Source: Ferruginibacter sp.
GTDB lineage: Bacteria > Bacteroidota > Bacteroidia > Chitinophagales > Chitinophagaceae
Length of the DNA stretch: 64,000 nt
Direction of reading: 5' to 3'
Assembly: GCA_025963635.1 (NCBI GenBank)
Contig: JAOQAK010000002.1
Coordinates: 62,001-126,000, forward strand
Under the pieces are notes generated by a model. It had not been told where the DNA came from. It saw nothing but the letters and a program-made list of their open reading frames with translations, and did not search any database. Of the stretch, positions 17,300 through 26,209 are shown one piece after another. Within the stretch, counting starts at the first letter, position 1. Every line of letters begins with the position of its first letter. Both the position numbers and the translations under genes were made by a program.

Positions 17300-19171
17300 T
17301 TAATCCGGTATCTTATCCAGCGCAGGAACATTTTTTTCAGCCCCGGTATATCCAATGTTCTGATTAATACGCCCATCAGAATTACCATCAATAGCCGATT
17401 GCGGAATTGGCCATAACACATGGTACTGGCTGATCCTCATTACATCCTGGTGGATAGTAACAAAATTCTTTTTATAAAAAATATTTTTTTCCAAAATCCG
17501 GTCTACCATAAAATTAGAGGTAGAAAAATTTGTAAGGGTGTAAGTTTTACCATTGTACGCCTTACCGGTTTTTGCAAATAAAAAGGCTATCCTACCTAGC
17601 TCGGTTTTACGACCTTCCTCATAATACAATTCACGGGCTCTTTCATCCAGTATGGTGCCAATGCTCATATTTGCGGCAGTGTACGGGGCGCAGCGGGCTC
17701 TGGTCCTTACGGCATTAACATCCGTTGCGGCATTTGCCAGATCACCTTTCCAAACGTAGGCTTCCGCACGAATCAAATAAGTTTCTGCCAAACGGGCTAC
17801 ATACCAATCTGTATGTCCGCCCCTCATGGGGGTGTTTTCTGTATCCGGTATATATAATTTATAATGTGGCCATGGATACCATTGACGTAAAGTATCTGAA
17901 CATAAAAGGGTGCCGTTTGCACTGTACAAACGCAATCTCTGACCATAATAAGGGTCGGGAGGGGTACTGCTTTTTAGTCCCGGATTACTATAGCGAAGGT
18001 TTTCCATATACATCCAGTTACCCGATGTGGAATCATGCCTGAGATCATTTGGATCATCCCAAATTTCGCCATAATGATAAGACGTTGAACGGCAACGGCC
18101 GATCCCACGGCCATAGGTTTGCATATTATCAATTTCAATATTAGCCAAAGCAGACATGCCAACATTCCCATTCGGCGTTCTTATACCTGCAATGGATATG
18201 CCCGGACATGCCTGGCGCATTGTGGAAATGCCACCGGTACCCGCAGCAGTTGCAGTACGGCCATCATAAAAACCTCCCGGATTTGCCAGGCGATCTGTAA
18301 CCACAAACAAAACTTCCTTATTGGCAGCAGCCGATTTATTATCGGGGCGGTGCAGGTCCCAAGTGATGTTTTTACTGGCATTGTTGGCATCTACCCCAAA
18401 CCGGTTGGTCATTAAAGAATAGTTACCGCTGTTAATAACAGCCGTGGCAGCAGTAATGGCGTCATCAAACAGTCCTAAGGCCAGGTTTATTTTTGCAAGC
18501 ATGTGATAAATGGCACCCCTGTTTACATCTCCTTTATCGCCCGTCCAGGGAACCCAAAGAACAGCACTGTCAAGGTCTGATTTCATGCGTTGCAAGATCA
18601 CTTCTCTTTTTACCGTTGCATAATCTGTTTTTACGCCGGATAGTTCTTTCAACGGGCAGGGAACATCTCCAAACTGGTTGGTTAAACGGTAATAATCATA
18701 AGCCCTAAAAAAATAAGCTTTGCCCTTAATAATATTTCTATTGGCATCGCTGATATCTGTTGCTAAGGGAAGCCGTGAAATGATGGTATTTGCCAAACGG
18801 ATACCAATCCATTCCCTTTCCCAGTACCAGCCAATTCTATTAGCATCTACACTGTTCAAATTGGCATCTGGTTTAATCTGTACATCTAAATTTTGTGCAG
18901 GGCCTGTTTTGTCATCTGTTCCCTCTACAGCTATTTCGGAAAAGATGGTTTCCGTGATGATCGGTGCACCGTCACCATACCATTCGTCGCGAAGATTTCT
19001 TGCACAACCATTTAAAGCTGCATTGAATCCGGAAAGGTCAACATACGTAAATTCAACGGAAAATATAGACAGCGGCTTTGGTGCTAACCAATCTTTTTTA
19101 CAACTCTGCAAAACCATTGTTCCAATAACAATGATGGCTGCGAGACTAAGTAATTTATATAAATTTTTCAT
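17300..19171 (-). CDS. SusD/RagB-family glycan-binding outer-membrane lipoprotein
   Basis: 623 aa. The lipoprotein signal MKNLYKLLSLAAIIVIGTMV ends in the lipobox LQSC, anchoring the protein at the cell surface. SusD-like features follow: AYFFRAYDYYRLTNQFGDVP (TPR-like helix), RAEAYVWKGDLANAATDVNAVRTRA, and DERARELYYEEGRKTELGRI near the C-terminus. It caps the SusC channel and binds the imported ligand. It starts 23 bp after the SusC stop codon, the standard order. The substrate cannot be read from sequence; the neighbouring genes suggest xylan-derived or other plant oligosaccharides. Confidence 0.95.
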   Translation of the reverse strand: MKNLYKLLSLAAIIVIGTMVLQSCKKDWLAPKPLSIFSVEFTYVDLSGFNAALNGCARNLRDEWYGDGAPIITETIFSEIAVEGTDDKTGPAQNLDVQIKPDANLNSVDANRIGWYWEREWIGIRLANTIISRLPLATDISDANRNIIKGKAYFFRAYDYYRLTNQFGDVPCPLKELSGVKTDYATVKREVILQRMKSDLDSAVLWVPWTGDKGDVNRGAIYHMLAKINLALGLFDDAITAATAVINSGNYSLMTNRFGVDANNASKNITWDLHRPDNKSAAANKEVLFVVTDRLANPGGFYDGRTATAAGTGGISTMRQACPGISIAGIRTPNGNVGMSALANIEIDNMQTYGRGIGRCRSTSYHYGEIWDDPNDLRHDSTSGNWMYMENLRYSNPGLKSSTPPDPYYGQRLRLYSANGTLLCSDTLRQWYPWPHYKLYIPDTENTPMRGGHTDWYVARLAETYLIRAEAYVWKGDLANAATDVNAVRTRARCAPYTAANMSIGTILDERARELYYEEGRKTELGRIAFLFAKTGKAYNGKTYTLTNFSTSNFMVDRILEKNIFYKKNFVTIHQDVMRISQYHVLWPIPQSAIDGNSDGRINQNIGYTGAEKNVPALDKIPD

Positions 19172-19194
19172 GTATTAATTATTTAACGATGATC

Positions 19195-22100
19195 TTATAA
19201 TGTGAGGTTTAAACCAAAATTATAGGTAAGTGGAGTTGGACTAATGTTCGCATTTCCGTCTGATCCATGATATTCCGGATCAAAGTAATCCCAGTTTGAA
19301 AAGACTGCTGCATTTACGATGTTCGTGTAAAATTTCAAGGCGCCGATCTTCCATTTTTGGGTAATTGCAGATGGGATCGTATAGGCAAGGCTAACATTAC
19401 TTAACCTCACAAAAGAAGATTTTTTATAAACGTTCCAGGTAACACCACCGCCCCTGGTAGACCCCAGTTTGCCATATTCATTACTTGGATTGGAAGGCGT
19501 CCAGTAAGGTACCTGATAAAAGTTAACCCGGTCATAGAAAATGTTATTACTGTTATTCCTGGCTCCGTTAGTTGCTTCATTGAATGTGGTTAGCTGGCCA
19601 GCTTTGGCGTATAACGTAAAAGAAAAATCGAAGTTTCTATAAATTTTTAAGTCATTTCTCAGGTTCCATGAATATTTAGGTGTTTTCTCACCGATAAATC
19701 TTTTATCAGCAATCGTGTATTTGCCATCTGAATTCCCGTCAGTTAAACGCATATCACCTGGTTGAAATCCATATGCTTTCGCCAAAGCAACATCTGCAGT
19801 TTGCCAAACCCCCTGTACAGGATAATCATAGACAGCACTAATTGAATGGCCTATGTACCAGTTATTAACAATATCATCTTTTTCTGAACTGCCGGTTTGT
19901 TTACCGGTTGTGGGATCATAGTCCGGCGTAGCTCCGTATAGGTGAATAATTTTATTCCTATTTACCCAAAATCCAATTGTACTGTTCCAGGTAATATTCG
20001 TTTTTTGCAGGTTAACGGTATTCACACTAAATTCAAATCCTTTGTTCTCTACTTCCCCGAGGTTTACCAGTACACTCGTAAACCCGGTAACGGTAGGCAG
20101 TGAACGGTTAACCAGTAAATTTTTTGTGGTGCGTTTATAAATATCAAATGACCCGCTTATTTTCCCCTTTAGGATTGCATAATCCAATCCGAAATTGATG
20201 GCACTGTTTCTTTCCCATTTTAGATTAGGGTTCGATAAATTATTACCAGCTACATAAGAGGTATTATAGGTTGTTCCACCAGTGGTTACAAACACATAGG
20301 TACCAGCATTTAAATTCGACAAAGCTGCGTAACGACCAATTTGCCTGTTTCCGTTTTCCCCGTAGGAGACCCTCAATTTGGCATAATCTAACCATCCTGA
20401 AGCGCTCTTCATAAACTTTTCATCGCTGAGCGACCAGGCAAATGCCACTGAAGGAAAAGTAGCTCTTGGATTTTGTTGTCCAAAGGCAGAATAACCGTCT
20501 CTGCGGGCAGTTGCGGTTAAAAAGAAACGTTGGTTATAATTATAATTAATCCTGGCCATCAGGGCATCTCCGGTTTCATATTGGTCATCACTGTTTATTG
20601 TAGGCGGCAGGGTAGCGAATTGAATACCATTGTATCCTAAATTATCATTGGGTAGAAAATTCTCTGCCGAAATAGTGGTATTCCACGATTGGAATTTTTC
20701 TGCATTCACCAGGAAGGTAGCCTCGATCGCATGTTTGCCAAATTTCTTATTCCAACGCAGGATATTATCCAGTTGCCAGGAATAAATGGTTTGGTTTCTT
20801 CTGTCTACAACCCCTTTTCTCGCCACGATATCAGGTTTTTTAGAAGATTGGTGCTGGTATTCACGCAGGGCGTCATAACGTGGAGAAAAATTAACCTGGT
20901 AGGAGAAACCGAAAGGCAGGTTTCCTTTTGCGTAGAGGGTGGCAAAAAAGTCGTCGTATTTATACAAACGCTTTATAAATGCCTGGTCTAAAAATGGATG
21001 GGTGTTGGAGCCCGGATCATCATTGGGGCTTTGTCTTACGGTTACACCATCGGCGGCATAGAAAGATCCCCAGGGAGTAGTCGCAGATATATCACCAAAC
21101 CTAACAGGAACAGTACTTTCATCCCTGTTGGAATACTGAAAATTAATACCGATTGTTAAAAACTCAGCCGCTTTTGCTTCTAAATTCAATCGTGTCCGGA
21201 AAGTTTTATACTGATCACCAACCGTTAGGCCTTCATTGGTCAAATAGCCTAAAGAAAGATAGTAATTATAATCCTCTTTACGCTGTGCAATACTTACGGT
21301 ATGATCATGCTGGAGGGCTTTTGTGTTAAAGATCTCTTTTTCCCAATCGATTGATTTTCCTGCTTTGTAATTGGCCAGTTCGATAGGTTTATACAAATCG
21401 CGGTTAAACCAAACATCAACAGGATTGAGGCCCGTAGATCCATCCAGCGCCAGCCACTGATCCACCGTAAAATTTGAAGGCAAGTTAGCGGGGTTCTCAT
21501 AGATATACTTAATACCCGGTTTAGAAGTGGAATCAAAACTAGCCTTAGCCCATAAAGCGTCTGAACGAAATTGTAAAAACTCAGTTGCGTTCAATAAATG
21601 AGGTTCATTTACCAGTTTATTCATTCCAATATTGCTATTCACTGTAATTACGGGTTTACCTGACTTTCCTTTTTTAGTAGAAATCAGTATCACTCCGTTA
21701 GCGGATCTTGCTCCAAATACCGCGGCTGAACTGGCATCTTTTAAAATGTCGATGGTAGCAATATCATTGGGATTGATGTCGGCCATTGTTCCAGGGTAAA
21801 TTACCCCGTCCAATACAATCAGTGGATCTGAGCTGGCTGTTAAGGTACCCTTACCTCTAACCTGCAGGCTTCCACTTTGGCCCTTGGTACTGGGGTCAAA
21901 CCCAACATCTAACCCGGGAGCATTGCCACGCAACATATCCTGTACAGATCTTGGATTCTCATTTTCCAACTGGGTGGCTTTCACCTGGGTAATGGCACCA
22001 GTAAGGTCTTTTCTCTTTTGGGTACCATAGCCAACTACAACTACGTCGCTTAATCCGGAAACCTGTTCATTTAAAACAACAGTAACAGATGTTTCGCCCT

Positions 22101-22434
22101 GGATGTTGATCTCTTTTGTTGAGTAGCCTGAGTAGGTGAAGAGGAGAGTTCCTTTTTCGGGTGCATTTTTAATGGTGTAGAAACCCTGGGCATCCGTTAC
22201 CACACCCCGTTTGGTTCCTTTAATAAATACGCTCACCCCCTCTAAAGGGATGTTTTTTGAATCAGTTACCTTTCCGGAAAGGGTAATGGGTGGAATCCGT
22301 GTTTCCGATAATACATGATGAGGATTTTCCCGGGCCTGCATGTTAGGTGCAAATGTGCCCAGGAAGACAAGAAAGCATGCAACACGAAGCATACTCCCAT
22401 TGTGGGATTGGTTAGTTTTGGTGTTTTGTTTCAT
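19195..22434 (-). CDS. SusC/RagA-family TonB-linked outer-membrane transporter
   Basis: 1079 aa. After a signal sequence comes a carboxypeptidase-D-like domain (about residues 50-130, GKVTDSKNIPLEGVSVFIKGTKRG). The TonB box region DVVVVGYGTQKRKDLTGAI follows, then the plug (VQDMLRGNAPGLDV to GVILISTKKGKSG) and a long barrel ending in TYNFGLNLTL. No STN domain is present, so no FecR-type sigma signalling is expected. With SusD it imports oligosaccharides across the outer membrane using TonB energy. A perfect LacI-type palindrome lies 161 bp upstream. Confidence 0.96.
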   Translation of the reverse strand: MKQNTKTNQSHNGSMLRVACFLVFLGTFAPNMQARENPHHVLSETRIPPITLSGKVTDSKNIPLEGVSVFIKGTKRGVVTDAQGFYTIKNAPEKGTLLFTYSGYSTKEINIQGETSVTVVLNEQVSGLSDVVVVGYGTQKRKDLTGAITQVKATQLENENPRSVQDMLRGNAPGLDVGFDPSTKGQSGSLQVRGKGTLTASSDPLIVLDGVIYPGTMADINPNDIATIDILKDASSAAVFGARSANGVILISTKKGKSGKPVITVNSNIGMNKLVNEPHLLNATEFLQFRSDALWAKASFDSTSKPGIKYIYENPANLPSNFTVDQWLALDGSTGLNPVDVWFNRDLYKPIELANYKAGKSIDWEKEIFNTKALQHDHTVSIAQRKEDYNYYLSLGYLTNEGLTVGDQYKTFRTRLNLEAKAAEFLTIGINFQYSNRDESTVPVRFGDISATTPWGSFYAADGVTVRQSPNDDPGSNTHPFLDQAFIKRLYKYDDFFATLYAKGNLPFGFSYQVNFSPRYDALREYQHQSSKKPDIVARKGVVDRRNQTIYSWQLDNILRWNKKFGKHAIEATFLVNAEKFQSWNTTISAENFLPNDNLGYNGIQFATLPPTINSDDQYETGDALMARINYNYNQRFFLTATARRDGYSAFGQQNPRATFPSVAFAWSLSDEKFMKSASGWLDYAKLRVSYGENGNRQIGRYAALSNLNAGTYVFVTTGGTTYNTSYVAGNNLSNPNLKWERNSAINFGLDYAILKGKISGSFDIYKRTTKNLLVNRSLPTVTGFTSVLVNLGEVENKGFEFSVNTVNLQKTNITWNSTIGFWVNRNKIIHLYGATPDYDPTTGKQTGSSEKDDIVNNWYIGHSISAVYDYPVQGVWQTADVALAKAYGFQPGDMRLTDGNSDGKYTIADKRFIGEKTPKYSWNLRNDLKIYRNFDFSFTLYAKAGQLTTFNEATNGARNNSNNIFYDRVNFYQVPYWTPSNPSNEYGKLGSTRGGGVTWNVYKKSSFVRLSNVSLAYTIPSAITQKWKIGALKFYTNIVNAAVFSNWDYFDPEYHGSDGNANISPTPLTYNFGLNLTL

Positions 22435-22594
22435 ATCGCCAGAATTGATTTTGGTGAAATTTTGAAGGAGTTTAGCAACTAGTTTCTTTGAGCCGGTAGC
22501 AATCGTTAATGGCTCATTATAGATTTAAGTGTCTATATTGACTAAATATATACTTTTTAACCCTAACTGTGATTCTTTTGTTAAAAGATTTTGT

Positions 22595-22610
22595 ACGAAA
22601 ACGTTTTCGT
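22595..22610. promoter_or_regulatory. Perfect 16-bp LacI-family operator between susC and thuA
   Basis: ACGAAAACGTTTTCGT is a perfect palindrome with the central CG typical of LacI/GalR operators. It lies in the 241-bp divergent region, 161 bp from the susC start and 66 bp from the thuA start. The LacI-family gene at 16012-17028 is the obvious candidate binder. Confidence 0.75.
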
Positions 22611-22675
22611 GAAATTAGAATTATACACAAACATTTAAACGTACATTAGGTTTCTGCTTCATCAGTAATTGCTAT

Positions 22676-23626
22676 ATGAAAAAACTAGCTTATCTCATTC
22701 TTTTTACATTTGCTTTCGTTGTATTCTTTTATTGCCGGGGATTTGGCCACACGGGCAACAGCAGCGTTATTACTGCCGAAAGTAATAGTCTTTTGATACA
22801 TGTATTGACATTTCCAAGTGGTATTTTCGAAGATGCGGTTAATAAAACTGCTTTGCGAAAGGCTGGTCGAAATAAATTGAAGAATAGCCTGGTGCTTGTT
22901 TACATCAAAAATGGAAAAGGGTATGTGCATGATAATATCGCTTCTGCTGTAGCGTCTATCGGGGAACTTGCTGCGGCGAATCAGTTTAAAATAGAAGTAT
23001 CGGATGATCCTGCAGTTTTTACGGAAAATAATTTGAAGAAATATACCCTGCTGATCTTTGCAAGTACCAACAATGATGTATTTGATACAGATAGCCAGCG
23101 GTTGGCTTTCCGGCGGTATATAGAGGCTGGGGGCGGCTTTGTAGGCATTCATTCTGTTACCGGCACAGAACGTAAATGGAAATGGTTTAAGATGATGGTG
23201 GGTGAAACATTTTCATGGCATGCGAAATTTCAACTTTTTTCTGTTAAGAATATGGATCCAATGCATCCTTCCATGCAAGGTGTTCCAGCCATTTGGGAAA
23301 GAGAAGATGAATGCTATTTTGGAAAAGAATTGTACCCCGGCATCAAGATATTAATGGCGCACGACTTGCATAGTTTACACGCAGACTCAACAGAACTTTT
23401 TAAAAACGCAGGGTCGTTCAGTGATTTTTTTCCCGCAGTATGGTGGCAGCATTTTGAGGGAGGAAATATCTGGATCACTACATTGGGCCATAGTAAAGAA
23501 ACTTACCAGGATGCGGTATATAAAAACCATTTGCTGCAGGGAATAAAATTTATAGCGGACCAATCTAAAGGAATCAATTATTCAAATGCGCATGCTGTTT
23601 CGAAAGACGATGCGCTTGGAAAATGA
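22676..23626 (+). CDS. Exported ThuA-domain protein
   Basis: 316 aa with an N-terminal hydrophobic export signal (LAYLILFTFAFVVFFY). The rest is a ThuA-like flavodoxin/amidotransferase-type fold: ALIFASTNNDVFD-like strand and helix, RYIEAGGGFVGIHSVTGTE, WHAKFQLFSVKNMDPMHPSM, DECYFGKELYPGIKILMAHD, and AVWWQHFEGGNIWITTLGHS. ThuA was named from trehalose use in rhizobia, where it works with the Gfo/Idh oxidoreductase ThuB on 3-keto disaccharides. It is the first gene of a rightward unit with an orphan plug protein and a Gfo/Idh oxidoreductase. A 3-keto-sugar role is inference from family and context. Confidence 0.85.
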   Translation: MKKLAYLILFTFAFVVFFYCRGFGHTGNSSVITAESNSLLIHVLTFPSGIFEDAVNKTALRKAGRNKLKNSLVLVYIKNGKGYVHDNIASAVASIGELAAANQFKIEVSDDPAVFTENNLKKYTLLIFASTNNDVFDTDSQRLAFRRYIEAGGGFVGIHSVTGTERKWKWFKMMVGETFSWHAKFQLFSVKNMDPMHPSMQGVPAIWEREDECYFGKELYPGIKILMAHDLHSLHADSTELFKNAGSFSDFFPAVWWQHFEGGNIWITTLGHSKETYQDAVYKNHLLQGIKFIADQSKGINYSNAHAVSKDDALGK

Positions 23627-23635
23627 TAAGCGGGG

Positions 23636-23660
23636 AAATGAGTGATGAGTAAGAGTTGAA
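23636..23660 (+). repeat. ATGAGTGATGAGTAA-type dispersed repeat
   Basis: The wording AAATGAGTGATGAGTAAG recurs at 63062-63087 and, in the opposite orientation, at 63151-63250. It fills the gap after the thuA gene. Confidence 0.5.
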
Positions 23661-23689
23661 GCCTATATAAACCCTTTTAAAATAAATAT

Positions 23690-24304
23690 ATGAAAAAAGG
23701 TCTTCGCCATAATTTTTTCCTGCTAATAGGATGCCTGGTAATTGCGGGGAGTCATTTGTTTGCACAGGCCAAACCGAACAATGTAACACAAGGCACTTAT
23801 AAAACGATTTATGAAATGCTAAAGGATGTTCCGGGCCTGGAGGTAAAAACTTCAAACGACCGCAATGGTGGTTCCATTATCGTAAGGGGCACCGGAAGTC
23901 TTAACAATCAAAAACCTCCTTTATTCGTAATTGATGGTACGGTATATGGCGGCGATATCAGTAGCATCAACCCACAGGATGTAGATGCGATCAGCGTTCT
24001 GAAAGATGCTGCTTCTGCCACTGCCTATGGGGCACAGGGTGCAGGAGGAGTGATATTGATTACCACCAAAAAGGGGAATCCCTTTATTAACAACGCCGTA
24101 GTAACCAACCATACAGAATCAGCCTATACTTATTTTATTGATCACAAAACAAAACTCAAAGTGATTGGCCTGAATGATGAAGTGCTGGTTGAAGGTGTGA
24201 TCCAAAAACAGCAGGATAGCTCCCTGGTTTTTATCAAGAAAAAGAAACTCATACTGGTTCCGGTAAGCAGCATCAAAAAAGTTGAGATGATTGCTGCTGA
24301 TTAA
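23690..24304 (+). CDS. Orphan exported TonB-plug-domain protein (204 aa) with a small C-terminal domain
   Basis: A signal peptide (about residues 1-25, ending SHLFAQ) leads into a complete SusC-type plug domain (about 35-146). That domain reads MLKDVPGLEVKTS, IIVRGTGSLNNQKPPLFVIDG, INPQDVDAISVLKDAASATAYG and GAGGVILITTKKG. No beta-barrel follows. Instead there is a separate domain of about 58 residues, rich in beta strands (KLKVIGLNDEVLVEGVI, SSLVFIKKKKLILVPVSSI), ending KKVEMIAAD. The gene is intact, with clear starts and stops, 63 bp after thuA and 31 bp before the next gene, so it does not look like simple debris. It may bind a surface or periplasmic partner; the function is unknown. Confidence 0.75.
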   Translation: MKKGLRHNFFLLIGCLVIAGSHLFAQAKPNNVTQGTYKTIYEMLKDVPGLEVKTSNDRNGGSIIVRGTGSLNNQKPPLFVIDGTVYGGDISSINPQDVDAISVLKDAASATAYGAQGAGGVILITTKKGNPFINNAVVTNHTESAYTYFIDHKTKLKVIGLNDEVLVEGVIQKQQDSSLVFIKKKKLILVPVSSIKKVEMIAAD

Positions 24305-24335
24305 CAAGCTAATGAACTTACTATAAATTATAACT

Positions 24336-25490
24336 ATGAAAGAACGACTATCGAACAGGCGCAATTTTATTAAGCGTACTGCTACTGCTGCAGGGGTGGC
24401 ATGGTTGTCAGGACTTACGAATGCATCGGTGGCGGGTATGCCACAGCCACAGATGCTGCAGGCAAATGAACCAGTACGCATAAGGTTCTCCGTTATTAAT
24501 ATCAACCACAATCATATCAACTCCATGGTAGGGGCAGTTAAGAGAGGTGGAGGTGAACTGGTATCGCTGTATGCAAAGGAACCGGAATTGATTGCAGCAT
24601 TCACCAAACTGTTCCCGGAAGTAAAACTGGCGAAAAGTGAAAAAGAAATACTTGAAGATCCTTCCATCCAGGTGATTTTAAGTTCAGGAATTCCGGATGA
24701 GCGGGCACCATTAGGTATTCGTGTAATGCAGCACGGGAAAGATTACCTGGTAGACAAACCGGGGATCGTCACACTTGAACAACTGGCAGCAGCAAAGCGT
24801 GTGCAGAAAGAAACCGGTCGCATTTATTCCATCATGTTCAGTGAACGTTTTGAGAACAGTGGAACTGTAAAAGCCGGCGAGCTGGTAAAGGCCGGAGCTA
24901 TCGGAAAGGTGATTCAAACCATTGGGTTGGGGCCGCACAGGATGAGTCCTAAAACAAGACCCGATTGGTTCTTTGATAAAAAACGTTACGGCGGTATTAT
25001 TACTGATATCGGCTCGCACCAGTTTGATCAGTACCTGTTTTTTACCGGCACTACAAAGGCAGAGGTAGTAGCTTCACAAACGGGCAATACGCATTTTCCT
25101 CAATACCCACATTTTGAAGATTTTGGCGATGTGATGCTAAGCGGTGATGGCGGTATGGGATATATCCGGGTGGACTGGTTTACGCCGGATGGGCTCGACT
25201 CCTGGGGGGATGGCCGTCTTACCATTTTAGGTACAGACGGGTACATTGAAGTGAGAAAAAATGTTGACATCGCTTCCGGCCACAAAGGCGGAAATCATCT
25301 TTACCTGGTTGATCAAAAAGGAACACAATATATCGATTGCAGTAAAGAGCCACTACCTTTCGGAAAGCTGTTTGTTGATGATGTGGTAAACCGTACGGAA
25401 ACCGCGATGCCACAGGCTCATTGTTTTCTTGCCACCGAACTGGCATTGAAGGCACAGTTACATGCAAAACCACTTATGCTTAAAAAGTAA
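24336..25490 (+). CDS. Gfo/Idh/MocA-family oxidoreductase with Tat signal (first of three)
   Basis: 384 aa. The N-terminus has a twin-arginine signal (SNRRNFIKRTATAAGVAWLSG). It is followed by a Rossmann-type domain beginning IRFSVININHNHINSMVGAV and a second alpha/beta domain with IGSHQFDQYLFFTG, the GxHxxD-like helix of the family. The EKP-type motif appears as YLVDKPGIVT (DKP). Family members are NAD(P)-dependent sugar or cyclitol dehydrogenases. Export by Tat implies a folded, cofactor-loaded enzyme in the periplasm. Operon with thuA and the plug gene. The specific substrate is unknown. Confidence 0.88.
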   Translation: MKERLSNRRNFIKRTATAAGVAWLSGLTNASVAGMPQPQMLQANEPVRIRFSVININHNHINSMVGAVKRGGGELVSLYAKEPELIAAFTKLFPEVKLAKSEKEILEDPSIQVILSSGIPDERAPLGIRVMQHGKDYLVDKPGIVTLEQLAAAKRVQKETGRIYSIMFSERFENSGTVKAGELVKAGAIGKVIQTIGLGPHRMSPKTRPDWFFDKKRYGGIITDIGSHQFDQYLFFTGTTKAEVVASQTGNTHFPQYPHFEDFGDVMLSGDGGMGYIRVDWFTPDGLDSWGDGRLTILGTDGYIEVRKNVDIASGHKGGNHLYLVDQKGTQYIDCSKEPLPFGKLFVDDVVNRTETAMPQAHCFLATELALKAQLHAKPLMLKK

Positions 25491-25524
25491 CAGTAATGAT
25501 CATGCCAGGCATACATCAATGCAG

Positions 25525-25610
25525 TTTCACGCAAAGATGCAAAGGAGCAAGCCGCTAAGAATATGTTTAATTTTTTCATGCCACGAATGCACGAATGTCC
25601 ACGAATGAAT
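25525..25610 (+). repeat. Two dispersed repeat words: CGCAAAG-type (25525-25558) and CACGAAT-type (25579-25610)
   Basis: TTTCACGCAAAG followed by GCAAAGGAGCAA recurs at 30073-30108; CCACGAATGCACGAATG recurs around 9634-9712. Both lie in the 154-bp gap between the Gfo/Idh gene and the propeller pseudogene. Confidence 0.6.
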
Positions 25611-25644
25611 TGCAAAGCATGCTCTTGACCACGCTATTTATTAA

Positions 25645-26180
25645 TCACAATTTCGTATTTGTAACAAAAGCTATCTTTTTACTGTCGGGCGACCAGGAGG
25701 GAACATTGATGGTTCCCTGTCCGCCATATAAATAGGAAATGTTCTTTGGTACGCCACCACTCGCGGGCATCAAACGGAGATATACCTTTTGATAAAACGG
25801 GTGAGTGCTTGGATCAATCTCTTTTGGAAAAGACAGGTACACGATCCATTTCCCATCGGGTAAAAAATGAGGAAACCAATCGTTGTATTCATCAAAGGTT
25901 ACCTGCTCGGGGTTACTGCCGTCTGCCTTCATGCGCCACAATTTCATTGTTCCGGTGCGTACCGAGTTGAAGTAGATCCATTTTCCATCAGGGCTGTACT
26001 CAGCGCCATCATCCAGTGTGGTTTCATTGGTTAATTGTGTTTCCTTTTTAGTGGCAATATCAATTGACCAGATATCATATTGATTTTTACGAAAGCCCGT
26101 GAAAAGTGAGCGTAATCAGGCTGTATCATAACAAACAGGCATATGAATGAAAAGGATAGTTTGATAAGTTTTGCTTTCAT
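25645..26180 (-). pseudogene. TolB-like (PD40 beta-propeller) secreted protein, internally deleted and frameshifted
   Basis: From the ATG at 26180 a signal peptide is encoded (MKAKLIKLSFSFICLFVMIQ). The frame then fails after about 25 codons. In another frame, open from about 26115 to 25645, the last 155 residues of a TolB-type propeller are intact: NQYDIWSIDIATKKETQLT, EYSPDGKWIYFNSVRTG, MKADGSNPEQVTFD, DGKWIVYLSFP and PSWSPDSKKIAFVTNT. The signal peptide and the last blades are therefore joined by a deletion that removed the middle of the gene. Propellers of this type bind or process surface glycans. Confidence 0.8.
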
Positions 26181-26209
26181 GAATGATCATTTTTGAATGA
26201 ATAAAAAAA

